Under the pieces are notes generated by a model. It did not search any database and had not been told where the DNA came from. It saw only the letters and a program-made list of their open reading frames with translations. A stretch of 64,000 nt of DNA from positions 28,894,501 through 28,958,500 of the forward strand of contig OY727094.1 of assembly GCA_963402885.1 (NCBI GenBank). The letters are read 5' to 3'. The stretch comes from Antedon bifida (lineage: Eukaryota; Echinodermata; Crinoidea; Comatulida; Antedonidae). The translations under genes were made by a program, and so were the position numbers. Positions 45,501 to 60,500 of the stretch are shown here, in pieces (position 1 is the first letter of the stretch; every line of letters begins with the position of its first letter).

Positions 45501-48500
45501 ACCATAAGTTGCTAGGCCAACAAATATAACATGAATGAATAAGTTGCACACTAAACCTCCATTCATATAATAATATTCAATCATAGATTAACAATATAAA
45601 AATAATGTATATTATTTAGTCATACTATACTATGAATACCGTTGGTCGCTATAACATAATCACTGTTAGGTATTTATAAATAAACATTAGTTAACAACAA
45701 TAAAACAAAAAATGTTATTAATGTCTTATTATGTTGCCTGCAAAAACAATCTGCTGCCAAAATGATAGTAGCTAGGAATAATGATCATAGTGCATAAATG
45801 AACAAAGGTAAAACTAAAAATGAAAAATGCACTGTTTGTAATGAACTTCTACTATGTAGAGTATGAAAATATAAAGTGTATAAGGTTCCATAGGATGATA
45901 ACAGTGTTTTATATGTAATCAAGAACAACATTAGACTATACCATATTAATTTTGCTAGGATATCTGTCAAAAAATGTCATGGGCTATTGGGCTATCAGGC
46001 CAATACTACAGTACATTAGCGCAAATAGGCTATTGTATGCATGGAGCATAGTAATGGTAGTGGACGGATGGTATCTGGTTGGGAGATATGCATGTGAATG
46101 GAAAATTGAATGAACGGAAGGAAGGACTCACAGTTAAGGTTATAATGAGACTGGTATTAAATTTGAAGTCTTTTTAAACGTACTGTAAAAGAGATCCAAC
46201 AAGAAAGGAAAGTCCAAAAAGTTTGTTTAGAATAAACACAATAAGGTACAGTGGGTATCTAGCTGGGATGTATGAATGTAACTGCAAATTTAAACGGAGG
46301 AAGAAAGGGGTTTACTAGTTAAGGGTATAATTAGGCTATTCAAAGCCTTTTTTTTGACAAGACATAAAAACATTTTTAAGAGATCCAACAAGAAAAGCAA
46401 GTCCCAAAAGTTGCAGTTTGTTTAGAAGTAAAGTAGATTCTCCCATAACTAACTAGCAACCAAAGAAATTGTAAGCGAACCAAAGTAAATGAATACAAAA
46501 TATAATTAATATTAATAATAAAGGTATTATATATGGTAGAGTTAGAAGATTGCTGGATATGAATACTGGCAAATAAATCAAACATGTATTGTTAGCATAA
46601 ATGAATTGCTTAAGAGGCGTAACCATGGAAGAATTTCTGAACATAAAACCATGGTAAAAACTAATGAAGACGCACTCGTTATTGTTGTCTGTGGTTGGCA
46701 TGGCGATTGTTGTCCTAGCGATACCATCATCTTTACCTTGCCACCTGAGGATGTAACACCTGATATGTTAATGTCATGCTTGAAAAACGTTACACTTTTT
46801 TACATAATTACTGTATTTGATCTAGTATTGAAAGTCTGACTGTACACAGAAAAGCAGTGACAATTTTTATTTATGAAAAAAAATATTACTATAGAAATGA
46901 AATAGTATAAATAAAAAAGCACAAGCAAAAAATTTAAAAATATGTTAAACAAACCTGAACTCTACAAAACCGTCAACAATTTCTATTGAAATAAACTCAT
47001 CTCCATCAGATGAAGACGAGTAGAAGAGGATGCCTGTATCAGATTCTGGATAGAATTCAACTTCAATTTCTGTTGAGCTTGCCGTTCGTCGTCTCTTCTC
47101 AAAGGCAATGTATGAATGACCAGAGAATGAAGGAGTGGTGTATTCACTTTCTAAAAAATAAAATTGTAACAAAATATTTCTGATCACTTTTCCTTAAAAA
47201 GAAAAAAGCTTTGTAAAAACTACCCTGCCCCTTAAATGCCCAATTAAGTATTGAAAATGAAAAAACATTCAATTATTTTGTTTCTTTTTATTCTATTTTT
47301 TTATTTAACTGTTATTGCCAGAAAAAAACCAATATTACATTTACATTCTCTTTTCAGTGTTGAATTATTAAACCTAAGAATTCCTTACCTTCTTCACATA
47401 CAGGACCATTTCTACCAAGAGGACACAAGCATATAAATCCAGGGTCTTCCATTCGGTTGATACAGGAACCTCCATGTTGACACATCACAGAGTCACATGC
47501 TGGCGGTGGTGGTTCAGGTGTTGTCCCTAAAATGAATCAGTAAAGTGAATTGAGTTAACAGTTACTTAAGCTCTGTCCATACTATCAAACATTATGTGAC
47601 AAATGTGACGTTCCCATATAATGATGATGTCATATCGCTACCATGTTTGGGCACAGTTTTTTGTCAAACATTTTCAGAGCTTAAAATGTTCATTATATAA
47701 TATGTTTGTCAATTGAAAATAATAAATTTCAGTTCACTTCCAATTGCACATTTGCTGAACATATGAATTAACTATATAGAAAAATCTATTTAAATAATGT
47801 TTTAAAAATGAATAAGATTATTACTTACCAACCAGCGGACAGTCCATTCCGTCAGGACCATCAGATGGCGTAATACCATCCTCACAGCAGCCAAACTTAG
47901 TCATCTCACATCCTGATCCAGTGTACAATGGCATTACTGTGGTTCCAACAATATTCGTCATGAGTACTGGTGTGGTACCACCTTGCTCAAGATCTTCACC
48001 TAATGCAAAAAACCAATGACGTAACATTAAAAATAAGCTAAATATGGTGTCATGGTGTCCGTAAGAAGAAGTTATAATGTACACTACTTTTTTACACATT
48101 TTAACAAACAGAAGTGCCCTCGAAGATAGTTGAGGGTACATGTTTAGGAAAATCACCAACTAGAAAACACCAAATCTAATCATTCAGAAACTACCTCTTT
48201 TATTGTATAGAAACTGCAACTTTACCTGTTCCTGAACCCATTTCTGTAGAGAGATCTTCATCATCAGAAGGCATAGTAGTAACTGGAATATTCTTTGTGA
48301 CTCTGACATTGGACATTTCAGTGGCAATAACTTTTTCTGTAACTATTTCTGTCTTTTCAGTCACTTCTCTTTCTATTGTTTCAGTGACATCTTTTTCTAA
48401 AGTCTCAGTGACATCTTTTCCTATTGTCTCAGTGACATCTTTTTCTACTGTCTCAGTAACATCTTTTTCTACTATCTCTGTGGACATTTTAGTGGGTTCC

Positions 48501-51500
48501 ATGCCTGATCCAGTAGTCTGCTGTTGAAGTCTTTCTGAAGAGGTTGGTATGGTTCCCATGTCTACACGTTCAGTAACAACTTCAGTAGCTAAAAGTGTTG
48601 TCTGGATCAGAGATTCTGGAGTGACGTCTAGTTTTGATTCTTCAGTGGCTTTCGGTGTCTTACCAGAAACCATTTTGTCTGTTTTATCAATGTCAATGGT
48701 TACCGTTTCATATAAAGTACTTGTTTCCATTACAATCATGTTTGATGTGAAAAACTGATCAGTCTTTGATGGTTGGCCATCAGTTTCCATCTTTGGTTCG
48801 CCAGTGACTTCCTTTGGATACTCTGTTACCAATTCAGTTCTGTAAGTAACTCCTTCAATGATTGTTGTTGCCATTTCATCAGGCTCCAATGTGGACATAT
48901 CAGCAGTAAGAAGTTTTCCTGGCTGTGTTTGCATTGGTGTTGTTGACATACCCTCTGGGGCCATCGTGACATCTGCTGGCACCATGGTGATATCTTCTGG
49001 TGCCATGGTGACAATTTCTGACTTTGTGGTGACTGCATCTGGTGATTCAGAGCTTACCTCTGGTGTTTCGGTGACAATATCTGGGCGTCTTGTTGGCTCC
49101 GCTATAGAAAGAAGAATAATTCAAGAGTGAAAAATTTGTCAAAATATGTATTTTTAATAGTTGCTGTGTAAAAACTTATAAAAAAAACTTTTGCAGCAAA
49201 CATTATTATAAAACAACCTACCAATGCATTTGCATGTTTGGCATCCATTCTCGTCTTGTTCAAATCCATGTGGACACAGTACTTGACAGTTTGTCGATGG
49301 GCATGGAGGAGGCTCTGAATAAATATAATCAATTATCAATTATAGGTGAGTTAAAGCATTGTTTATTAAATCATTTAACATAAAGAATGGAGAATTACAA
49401 AATGTTATTACTTTTGCATTTTTCTCTTGATACTAGTCGCAAATTTTGATTGGTTCGACACGCAACCAGGTCAAGCATGCACTCGCTAGCGTATGTAGCT
49501 CCATCACTTCCACAAACAGGTCCAACATCTGGACAGCTAACAGGACACTTGCATGTTGCTACACCCCTTGCTTCACTGCATCCATAACGACATTCTAGCT
49601 CATCACATGATTTGACCACCTGACCTGGTTCCAGTAACTCACCTAAAATAATAAAGTAAGTCAGTTAATTATTGGGTATTCAAAAGTCCTATACTGTATA
49701 ACATACGGTAAGTTAAGTTAAAAAATATAATTCAGATGTTGTACTTACATCCAGATGATGTCATAACCTCTTCAAATGGACAGATATCACACTTCATTCC
49801 CATAACAGATTCTTTACATAGACACTGTCCAGTCATTTGATGACAATCATCACGTATCGATCCACCAGGCTGACAACTACAGGCTAAAGTATAATAATAT
49901 TGGTACATTTAAATTAAGCTGAAACTTGGGGGTACCACATGACTTGCAGACCACTTGCTCAATAAATAAAATAGTATATTACACAACGCATATTCCGATT
50001 ATCAAAAACTAGTTGTATTTTTTTGTAATTAAAAGCACAGGTTTCCAGGAGAAAAACTAAACAGTATAGGTAGTGGCACAATTTTGAAAAATCCTGGTAC
50101 TATCTGGCATAGTGAACTTCCTAGATTTTGGGTTACAGTTGAAAGATATGTAAACATTTGATGTGTGGTGGTTGGTTGTGCTGTGTTTTGTGAATGGTAT
50201 CAATTGTTTTCTAAGTTGTGTACTGATCCTCCGGGGGAAGTCTTGTACAAAAGAGGTCATAAAGAATAAAAAAGAAATGTTTAGTTTTGAAAGTAAAGGT
50301 ATATTGTAAACTATAATTTACCTCGACAACCACTATTTCCATTCTGAATTCCTCTGAAGTCCCAGAAGCCTGGTTCACACCGATCACATCTGCTTCCACC
50401 AACACCCGGTTTACACGAACACTGGAATGATGTTGGGTCACATGTTCTTCTATAGGATCCTAGCTCATTACATTTGCACAAGCCTTTACAAAAATGAAAA
50501 TGAATAAAATGTAGTTTCTCATTCCTTAATCACATATGGCTTTCGGTCATTTATTTTCACATGTTTTATATTTGGTGGGATTGCAAGAACCAGTGTATTA
50601 AGTCATTAAATCTAATAATCATTTTAGGAGATTTAAAATGTATACTTACTTGGACAACCTGCAAAGTTTGTTCCTCTTGCAGAAGTCTTTCCATCTGGGC
50701 AGCAACCATACATAGACTCTGTGCATCCATGAGTTTTGTCCTCTGAAAATAAATTTTAATACAACAATTAATATTTTCATAATTTTATAACATTTCCTTA
50801 AAATTATGGTGGCTAATTCTTAATACAAGTGATTAAAACCTTATTATTACTAGAGAAATTGTGCATGTTAAATCAAAGTATCTCTGACAGAACAGAGACG
50901 TAGTTTTATCAACATCAACAACAAGTACAAGAACAATTAATTTATTTAGGTGCTACCAAAGAGCAGAATGTATTGATATACAGTGTGAAAATCACACATC
51001 ACATTCTTTAGAGTGAATAGAAATGGTGCTTGAAAACCATCTAAAGCTAAATAAGCATTTCATCAAACCATTTATGAGATGACACCTCTGGCGAATCGAA
51101 AAACCTTACTAAACAAAACAGGTAGTTTTAATACTAGGCAGCTCCAGACAAAAGCATTCTGATACACAATAAGCCACATACTCTCACAAGAACTACTGGT
51201 AACACCTGATAAACTAAGAAAATCTTTATGCATCTACTAATCAGGTTCTTTGTTGATTGTTGGTCAGAGAAGTTTTTCCATCACAAAACAATATCTGCAA
51301 CTCAATCATACACTGTATGGCACCAAGACTCAAGGTACAATGGTTGTTCTTTTTTTATTTGAGGAAGGCTTCATAATTTTACAACATTATTACAATATAT
51401 CAAACAAATAACACAATAAATCACATCACTGTACCCAGTAATATAAGGATGACACACATCTCAAGTAAACTACATAATATACTTAGGTGGGTGAACCATA

Positions 51501-54500
51501 CAATAGGAAAACAGAAAAGACTGTGCAAAACTGTATCACTGTCATTTTAACAAACCTGGAAAAGCTAGATGTCAAAAATGATGCATTGTATAAGAAAATA
51601 AACATAAGAAAATTATTTTTAAAAAAATATATATTATTGATATTTAATATAGAATTGTAAAGTATCTAAATAATGTAATTAATTATGTTAAACATGTATT
51701 TAAATTATTTAATTTTGAAAGATGGTCATTAATGGTAGATGAATGGTCTTATCAATTTATCCTATCAATAACAATACATTGATTAATCATTAAATCAATA
51801 CATTGATTAATCATTACATCAATATTATTGATTAATCATTAATAATAATTTACAACAACAAAATATTCTCACCTGGACAGCATTTAGCAAATGTTTTCTC
51901 TGTATTGGTATGGCAGTAACTTTTCTCAGGACAGGTATCAGAACCTTCCTCTGGTCCACAGTACAGATCTTCATTAGTACCTGGTCTCTTCAATGGTGTC
52001 TCACCATCACAGGCACCAAAATCTTCTGCAATATAAAATATTTATTTACTAGAGGACACCCTTGTTATGAGGACATCAATCTTGTGAAATGAAAGAAGGC
52101 AATAAATGCTTTAAACATCCATATTAAGAGGACACTTTCTTTGGAAATTAACCAGGGAAATGTTTCAACACTACAGCCAACCCTTAATCAAGAGACACAT
52201 CTATTCATGGAAAATGTCTTTGGTCCTGACGGTATCCTCTTTATAGTAGTTCTAACGTATAAGAATACAGTTATATGAGCTATGAAAATAAATGTTACCT
52301 TCACAAGAGCTATACTTTGTGGTAGCTATATATTTACTGCTCTTGCAAGAATGCTCTCTCATGTTACATTCACTAGCGTATGTCTTGCCATCTGAACCAC
52401 AAACAGGTTCACGTAAAAGAGGACAGCGAAACTTGCAATTACAACGACCAAACTCATCATCAGTCTGTTCGCACGTTCCATAAAAACAGTTGTACCTAGT
52501 ATCGCAACGTTTACCTGAACCATCATCTTCTCCAGACCCAGAACCTTTATTCAAAATAAGACATTATTAAAGTGTAAATATACTGTACTTATTTTGATGA
52601 CTTTTGATTGAATGATACTGGCATAAACTAGTTTATTGATGCTGGCATAAACTGGTATTGGTTTACTGATACTGGAATAAACTGGTTGATGATACTGGCA
52701 TAAACTAGTTTACTGATATTGGAATAAACTGGTTTCCTGATACTGGCATAAACTAGTTTACTGATACTGGAATACACTGGTTTACTGATACTAGACTAAA
52801 CTGGCTTATTGATACTGATATAAATTAGTGTTGATACTGATAGTGGTATAAACTGGTTTAAAATCCTATTGATTTACTGATACTGGAACAAACTGGTTTA
52901 TTGATACTGATATAAACTAGTGCTGATAGTGGTATAAACTGGTTTAAACTTGTATTGATTTACTGATACTGGAACAAACTGGTTTATTGATACTGGTATA
53001 AACTGTTATAAACATAGTTAAAACTTTACTCCTACAGATTAATTTTTATGTTTAGATATACCTTTTAGTATTAAATTACACCATACAAGAGAACACAAAA
53101 AGATGAATTATTGAATAATAAAAAAGGTAAGAAATAGTTAAAAAATATTTATTAAAAATTAAAAACACAGGTTTCATAACTTATTTAATCCACTTATAAA
53201 TTAAAATGAAAGATTGTAAATGTATGTAAAATGTGACTGAAATGATGTAGTGAATTTACACAACAAATAGCGTAATGTTATAGGTACTTTAGCAACAATA
53301 ACAACATGGTGAGAAAAGTTAGAGTTACCAAGCACATCACAGAAATTGAGCAACATTGGATCAAATAACACAAACATGTAATTAGTTTTACCAAACTAAA
53401 GAACCTATTGTTTTTGTCAATGATAAATATCAAATTGTTAAATTGTTCCAACAAATTAGGGCATACAACACTGCATTTATGTGTAGTGGGAACCCAGCTT
53501 TAGTGAGTATTAATTATTAGAACTTGTTGACAGGCACCAAGAAAAAAAGAAAGTAAATGTCCAACAAAATAAACAATTTTACTTTAATACAATACAATAA
53601 TCTATTTAATTCAACAAATTCAATAATCCACAACCTTTACTTTAAACTTATGACAAACAATGAAACAGATGATAAACAACAGAATAGATAGTAAACAGAT
53701 ACACAAAACAATTATGGATTATTTCTTAATTTAACAGAATGTTTGACTTTGATCTGCAATGAACTGTAGAACTCTGTATTTTTTATATGCCCTTATTTTA
53801 GCAGAGAATTGTTTCAGAAAGTAAGAATGTAAAAATTTAGATCTGCGGACTTGTTTAAAAATCTGGCTGGTAATTTAAGAAAAGGGAATCAATGTAAAAA
53901 TGGATGGTAATTTGACTGTCTTCGAAAATGATTAGAGGATAGAAGATAACAAAAATACAAGCTCTACAGTATTGAAATTGGACAAATTTGACAAGGACAG
54001 TGTTTGGACAATTAACAGTGTGGCTACTCTACCTAGTCCACTTCCTTCGTCTCCTGATCCAGACCCTGAATTTAAAATAAATTAAGAAAACAAACTAAAT
54101 GTTAGTAACAAAATAAATAAACTTAAAACAAATTGTTGTTAATAAATGTGAATTTAAAATTATTTTTAAAAAATGACTATAAACTATTAATGTGTTATAT
54201 TGAATTAAGACTTTATCTGATAGCACATTTTAGGACTTAAAATCACCATTCACATATTGACAAGCTTGTGCAGCACAAATGCAAACTAGTGCAAACACTA
54301 TCTACCAGGTGTTATTCTTAACACATGACCATTCCAACAGGTGCCAACTTAACAGTGTTTAACTATGTAGTACCTGGATTACCAGGTGCCAAATATTGCT
54401 GATTCCATACATACATTTGTGATATTTCTCACTAAGCAACATTAATATTCCTATAAAAGCAGTATAAAATTATTAACATTTATACACATTGAAACACCAA

Positions 54501-57500
54501 TACCATGTTTACATAGGCCTAATGTACTGCGGTATTACATGTTAAAATTACACTATAATAAATAACAACACTATGTAGATGTCCCTGATGAAATTGGGAA
54601 GGCACTCCAATTTGTTGGTTGTCGTAGATAAAAAAAAGGTGACTTTCTCATTGCATTGGGAACATCTCCACAAATGTCACATGATTTTCTATCCTAAACT
54701 ATCCATCAAGCACAAAAAAAAAAGCAGAAGACAAAGTACCATAACCAAAAAAAGAACAAAATGTTCGAAATGTGTCAAATACCTCAAAAGGTCTGTCTAC
54801 AAACATTGTTTATTCTCTGAATCATTGCATGTATGTAAGCACAAGGGTTTGTGTTTTTTTTATAAAACCTGTGCAAAAAAAAGTGTAAAATCTATAGTAC
54901 TACAATCCAGTCTGTAGGCATACTAAATTCACAATGCAAGTGCACATAAAGACAACAAGATGCAAAAACGTCTGAGATTGTATAGTTTGAATATATTCAT
55001 TAGAAGTAACATACTTTATTTTCCACAAGGGAAATCACTAGCTTCAGAATGAACGTGTATTTGATGTGTTTCCATATGCATGCCAATACATCAGATGGTA
55101 GTGTACTGTATCGATTAGTAATTAATGATTAGAAATTTTGTGGAAATCTTCTTTTTCGAGAATTTGTGTGAAGTTTAGTAAGGTCTTAAATCTTATAAAA
55201 AAACTTTCAACAGTCTCAAAGTTTTGGTTCTTTATGCAATTTTTTTTCTATTTCAAATTAAAATGTGAAATTTGAAGCTATGTGAAAAAAAAACCCCAAA
55301 CAATTCTGTGATATCTTTCAGGCAACCCCACAGCCTAATTTGTATGCAAAAACAATTGCAGGAATTGATGCATGTTTTGTATTTAATATTAGACAATTTT
55401 TATTTATTTTTTTATTTATTTATTTATTGATTATCTTGATGTAACTAGTTTTTTTCTCTTATCACAAGCCCCTTGGGGTTTCTTGAAGGTTCATTTCACC
55501 TTCAATTTATTTTACTTCTCTTTGTTATGTGTATTATTTGTGTTTTTTTAATGAGATGAATAAAAGAGAATTAGAGAATTGAATTGATGTGCTGTGCATA
55601 TCTAAAGCTTAAGCCCATCAAGAATTAAAGCAAGAATCCCAAGACATTCAATATTTAATATGATAAATACCAGAACCACTGAAGTCATCCTCATCATCAT
55701 CATCTGTGTAAATAAATGAATGCAAATTAACTAGTAAATATACAAATAATAATGACCTAAGCTATGCAAAGACAAATAACAAACTTCGCAATCGTAAATC
55801 TATCAGCACCTAAACAAAAATTGCAAGTTAATGAAGGAAAAAGGTTCTAATTGATACCTGTAAGTCTGTAACAAATTACATGTTGTATGCTTGTTTTTTT
55901 TCTGGAAGGAGACAATTCCTGCGTAACCAAATTACATGTGAACTGGTTCTAACCGGAATTTTCCAAATGTTTTTTTTTTAACTGTAGTTTTCTCCTCCCA
56001 TGGTTTCGCTTGAGTAACCACTGTACAGGACTGTTGATTGTGATAAAGTGTTAATGTTAGTTTTTTAAATACAAACTTCAAAAGAATTAGATACTCACCT
56101 TGTTCACACCTTCCATCAAAATCTTTAAGAATATTTTTCTTTGTTTCACAACTTGCCAGTTTCATTGAGCACTCATTATCATAAGTCTTGCCATCATCAC
56201 CACATATTGGTTGGAAGTTCAAAGGGCAGACTGTCTGGCATTGACACATTCCTCGATCACACTCAGCTCCAAACTCGCAGGTGACATCAGCACATTCATC
56301 TATAAGAAATTAACAATGGTAGTAGCTTTATTCCATTATACCTCAAAAAGATTACAGTAAAGGCAAACAATCATCACCAAGCTTTAGTGCCATTGTTACT
56401 ACTGTAAAGTAAGAAATCCAAAAAAAGTATGGAAGATAAATGAAATATTTTACTGGAATAAGTTCCAGTAATAGTTATAGCAAATAGGTTACTGCAGTAC
56501 ACACTACTACTGCAGTATTATTAAAGAATTTAAGCTTGGATCCAATGCAGGACGCAATGCAAGGATGTAAACACATCTCAAGTGAGTTGACCAATCACAA
56601 GTGACAGTTTGGATGTTCAATTGTGTTATGATTGGTCGTTATAATAAATAAACATGCGTTGCGCTTACGTCTTTGATTTAAATCCTAGTGGGAACCAAGC
56701 TTTATGTTTAGGTAAAAGAACAAAAGTGAAATATAAATAAAAACGTGATAGAAGCTAAATGAATATTAAATGTGATGCCGTTACTGAGTGAATGTGAACA
56801 TTTTAAAGTGCAGTGCTAACTTACCACAAAGACCCAGTGATGCCACAGATGTATTTGCTTTGGTTTTACAAGCTTCTACACGTAGTACACATTCATTACT
56901 GTACGTGACTCCATCAGAACCACACACTGGAGCCTGGACTTCTATGCATCCTTCTGAACAAACGCACTTAGGTCCATCTATAGTCATCTCACAGATGGCA
57001 CCATACTCACACTCATGTTGCTCACAACCCTCTGAAATGAAATAGTTAGACTCCACTGTACTAGTGCTACCTAAAATGAATCGTTTATTTACAGAATAGT
57101 ACAAAATGAATAAAAAAGTGTATAGGAAAGTTTTCTTGTATTTTTTATATTATGTAAAGATGTATGAAACTAAAATAGTCAGGAAAGATAGATAGAGAAG
57201 ATTGAAAACAAACGTGTGTTTTGTATACCGAGTGATGTTATGCAATGAAACTAGAAATTTAATCTTAGGGTGAGTGAAAAAAAGTGCTAATTGTAACCAC
57301 TACTTGACTCAATAAGACTTCTAAGATGCGTGATTATATAACTATACAACTTGACAAAAATGATAAATATCGGGAGAATTACATCCAAAATTATTATTTT
57401 TTATATTATATATCAGTAAATAATGGCTGGGAAAAAGTAAAGCTCTGTCTGCACTATCAAACTAGTTTGGCAAAAAAAGTGTGATATGCTTAAATATGGT

Positions 57501-60500
57501 AGCGATATGACATCATCATGTGTATATATAGGCACACCACATTTTTTGATAGTGTAGACAAAGCTTAAGAATAGCATAGGGCATACAGTAAGCTTTGTGA
57601 AAAATATGTTGGCAAAACATTTTTCATTTTTGATAAGGAAAGGAGGCCTGGACTAATAAATCTGAATCTAGTATTAGGGCCTAAGTTGTAGATTTGTGCA
57701 ATATCAGGATGGTTTTTACAATCAGGAGAATTTTCACCTATAATGGAAAATATTAGGTGACCATGATTATTGGGAGACTAGGTATAATACACTACCAAAA
57801 AATGCAAACCAGTCCTTACCGCATAGACCTTCATATGCAATAACAATATCCATCTTCAGTTCGCAGGCTGCTTGATAGAGTTCACAGCCACTACCATAAG
57901 ACGTACCATCACTTCCACAAACTGGTTTATATATTACAGGACACATCATGTCGCATATGCAAACTGGTTTGCCGCCCTCTACAATACAGTTACCAAAGTC
58001 ACAGAGATGTTCTAGACACAAAGCTGCTTCGTCAGTCACTGAATTTTAAGACAAATACAAATATGGTTTGGGGTTAATCATAGAACTGATGCTACCACAA
58101 CACTATTTGATTAGTAGGCATGTGTTGACAATCATGTTTATCAAGTCATAGTAGAAACTAAAGATCCTTTTACTATACTTGCATTGAGAACACAACCATG
58201 TAAATAACTCTTCTTGTGGGACTTGGAACAAATGAGCTAAAAATTATTTATCATACCTCTAGACCACCAAGCTTACGCCGATAGCTATGGTTAGATTCAA
58301 GCTCAAGGAAGCAGGGACCTACTGCACCGACATAATATTAATTCCTTAACTATTCAAGTAGGAAAAAACATCTTACAAACTAACTTCACTCTTTGATGCA
58401 AAGCTATTTGAACATAAATATACGCAACAATAACTAATATTTACATGTTTGAAATTACTGATTTTATTATTAATTTATTATTTAAAAAACTCACCGCATT
58501 CACCCTCAGATACTATAGCCATCTCAATGGCATTTACACAACGTTCTCTGTCAAAATGACATTTACTGTGATATGTATTTCCGTCTGTACTACACACTGG
58601 TTCATATATGTCTGCACACACAGGACAGGCACACATTGGATCACCGTTCATGTCAACAATACACAGGCTGAATGGGCATACCCAGTTTAAACATGGATCT
58701 GAAATGAATATTTAAATAGAAATATTTTATATATTATTAATTTATGAATACTGACTACACCAATCGCCAAACATTAGTGACATTTGCAGCACCCCTAATT
58801 CTAGAAAAAAGTGAAATTATATTTAATATTTTTGCTAATATCAAGGTAGGCCTACTGTTTTATAGTTTCATAAGAACAATTCTTCCTTATTATAAAATAT
58901 GTATGAAATGCATAGTATACAAAACACAGGTCAATACACTGTATTGTATTGAAGCAGGTGCAAAGTGACTTAAAATATTTAATGTTGTATTTCAATCATG
59001 TAACAACAGAATATTCAATTTACCTTGTAAATTAATCAATTAATATTCACATAATGAGTTATTTAATGACAGCTATGTTTGCCATTCCAATGTAAGGAGT
59101 TTTATCCTTAGGCTGTTTAAGTGGGTGATGTTATACACTGTTCATATTTACTTAATTTGTCTACTGTATTCATTTTATAACAGCAGGCAGTGAGAACTAG
59201 AGATATATTGTGAATAGACGAGGCTGGGTGAAACTCCTCAAAATATATTTGAATTTATTAAGAGTTGGTGAAAACATGTTTTGTACCTATAATTTATAGT
59301 AAAACACACATACTTTCTTCTTTCATACACATCCAACAGCGAGCCACTCAACAATTACAGGATGGATATTCTATTTTATAATTTATTGTGCTTTATTTGA
59401 GTCTTAGAAGGCAGAGTTGAAAGAGTTGCAAGCACCTTAACCACAAAACTACATGGTAGTCCACTATATTGAATTCATGAGTGGGTGAAAAATATTTAGA
59501 TTGTCTTCCATGCTATAACCTCTGACAATGAGAGAGTATGTCATTGAATTTCTCATCTTTAGGTCTACTGGTCCACATTATTTAATATATATAATTTTTT
59601 TGTTTTATTGTTTGAAATTTCTTTTACTTAAAAAACAAGATTTAAATCATGGGAGAATAAAATTCTAGAATTTGATTTATGTATATTGTAATATTATAAG
59701 ACAAATGACAAATTTAATGAAATATTTCATGAAATCCCTACCAGAAATATATATGTTTGAAGTAATGAAATACGTTTGATATTGAGCCAAAGTACATCTT
59801 CTTATGTCAATCATCAGGGTAACAGATGGGGACTTTAATGTTGCATCAGTAAGCGACGATTAATGCTTCAGATACTCGTTACCATAATGAGCAAACTATT
59901 TGACCTACACATCAATTTTCTAACCTTTTAGTTTGTAGATAAAATGCTGAATCATTTTTTAAAAATCTGTAGTTTTGTTGAGTAATATTTCAACAACAAA
60001 ATGCAATTAGTTCGAATTGGGTAGTTTCGGTTAAAACAACTTTGTTTTGTAATTTGGTATGGTTTCAAAAAGTCTCTAAAATTGTGATTTTCAAGTTATG
60101 TTCTCCCTTCTGAATGGAAAGGCCTATGTTGGTTTATCCAGGTAAGCCAGGCACAAATACTTGTAGACCAATCATTTTTTTTTCATATTTAATTTGACAA
60201 GGTCTTTAATTATTTATTAATAATGGAACACGTTTTTTAAATCATCCAATATTTAATCACTGTTCAGGTTATATTTATAGTGGCAATTGGTAAAAATGAA
60301 CCAAAATTTGAAACCTCTGATCAAAATCAATCAAATGTATTCAATGGTAAACATTTTTCTATTGATCATTACTTTAATTGTTCAAGTATAATACTGACTT
60401 ACTATAGTAATAACATAATATAAATATTTTATTACCATACAGTATATAAATGAAAAATATTTCTTTTCACTTGTTAAATACAAAATAGTTATAATTCATT

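Larger units (their letters stand above)
42734..46954 (-). other. Agrin intron, 4.2 kb, with inserted element
   Basis: No agrin exon is needed between the two LG1 exons, since they join in frame. The intron holds the candidate transposon 43476-44884 and AT-rich sequence. A short splice-flanked string on the minus strand near 46745 was considered and not accepted as an exon. Confidence 0.5.

Noticed and set aside
46606..46839. 77-residue frame and a splice-flanked string (minus strand GVTSSGGK near 46745)
   Set aside because: The flanking LG1 exons already join in frame as a normal domain, and the string matches no module.
54579..54917. 112-residue frame rich in Lys in an agrin intron
   Set aside because: AT-rich composition, no domain, opposite strand to agrin, no splice or start context of note.
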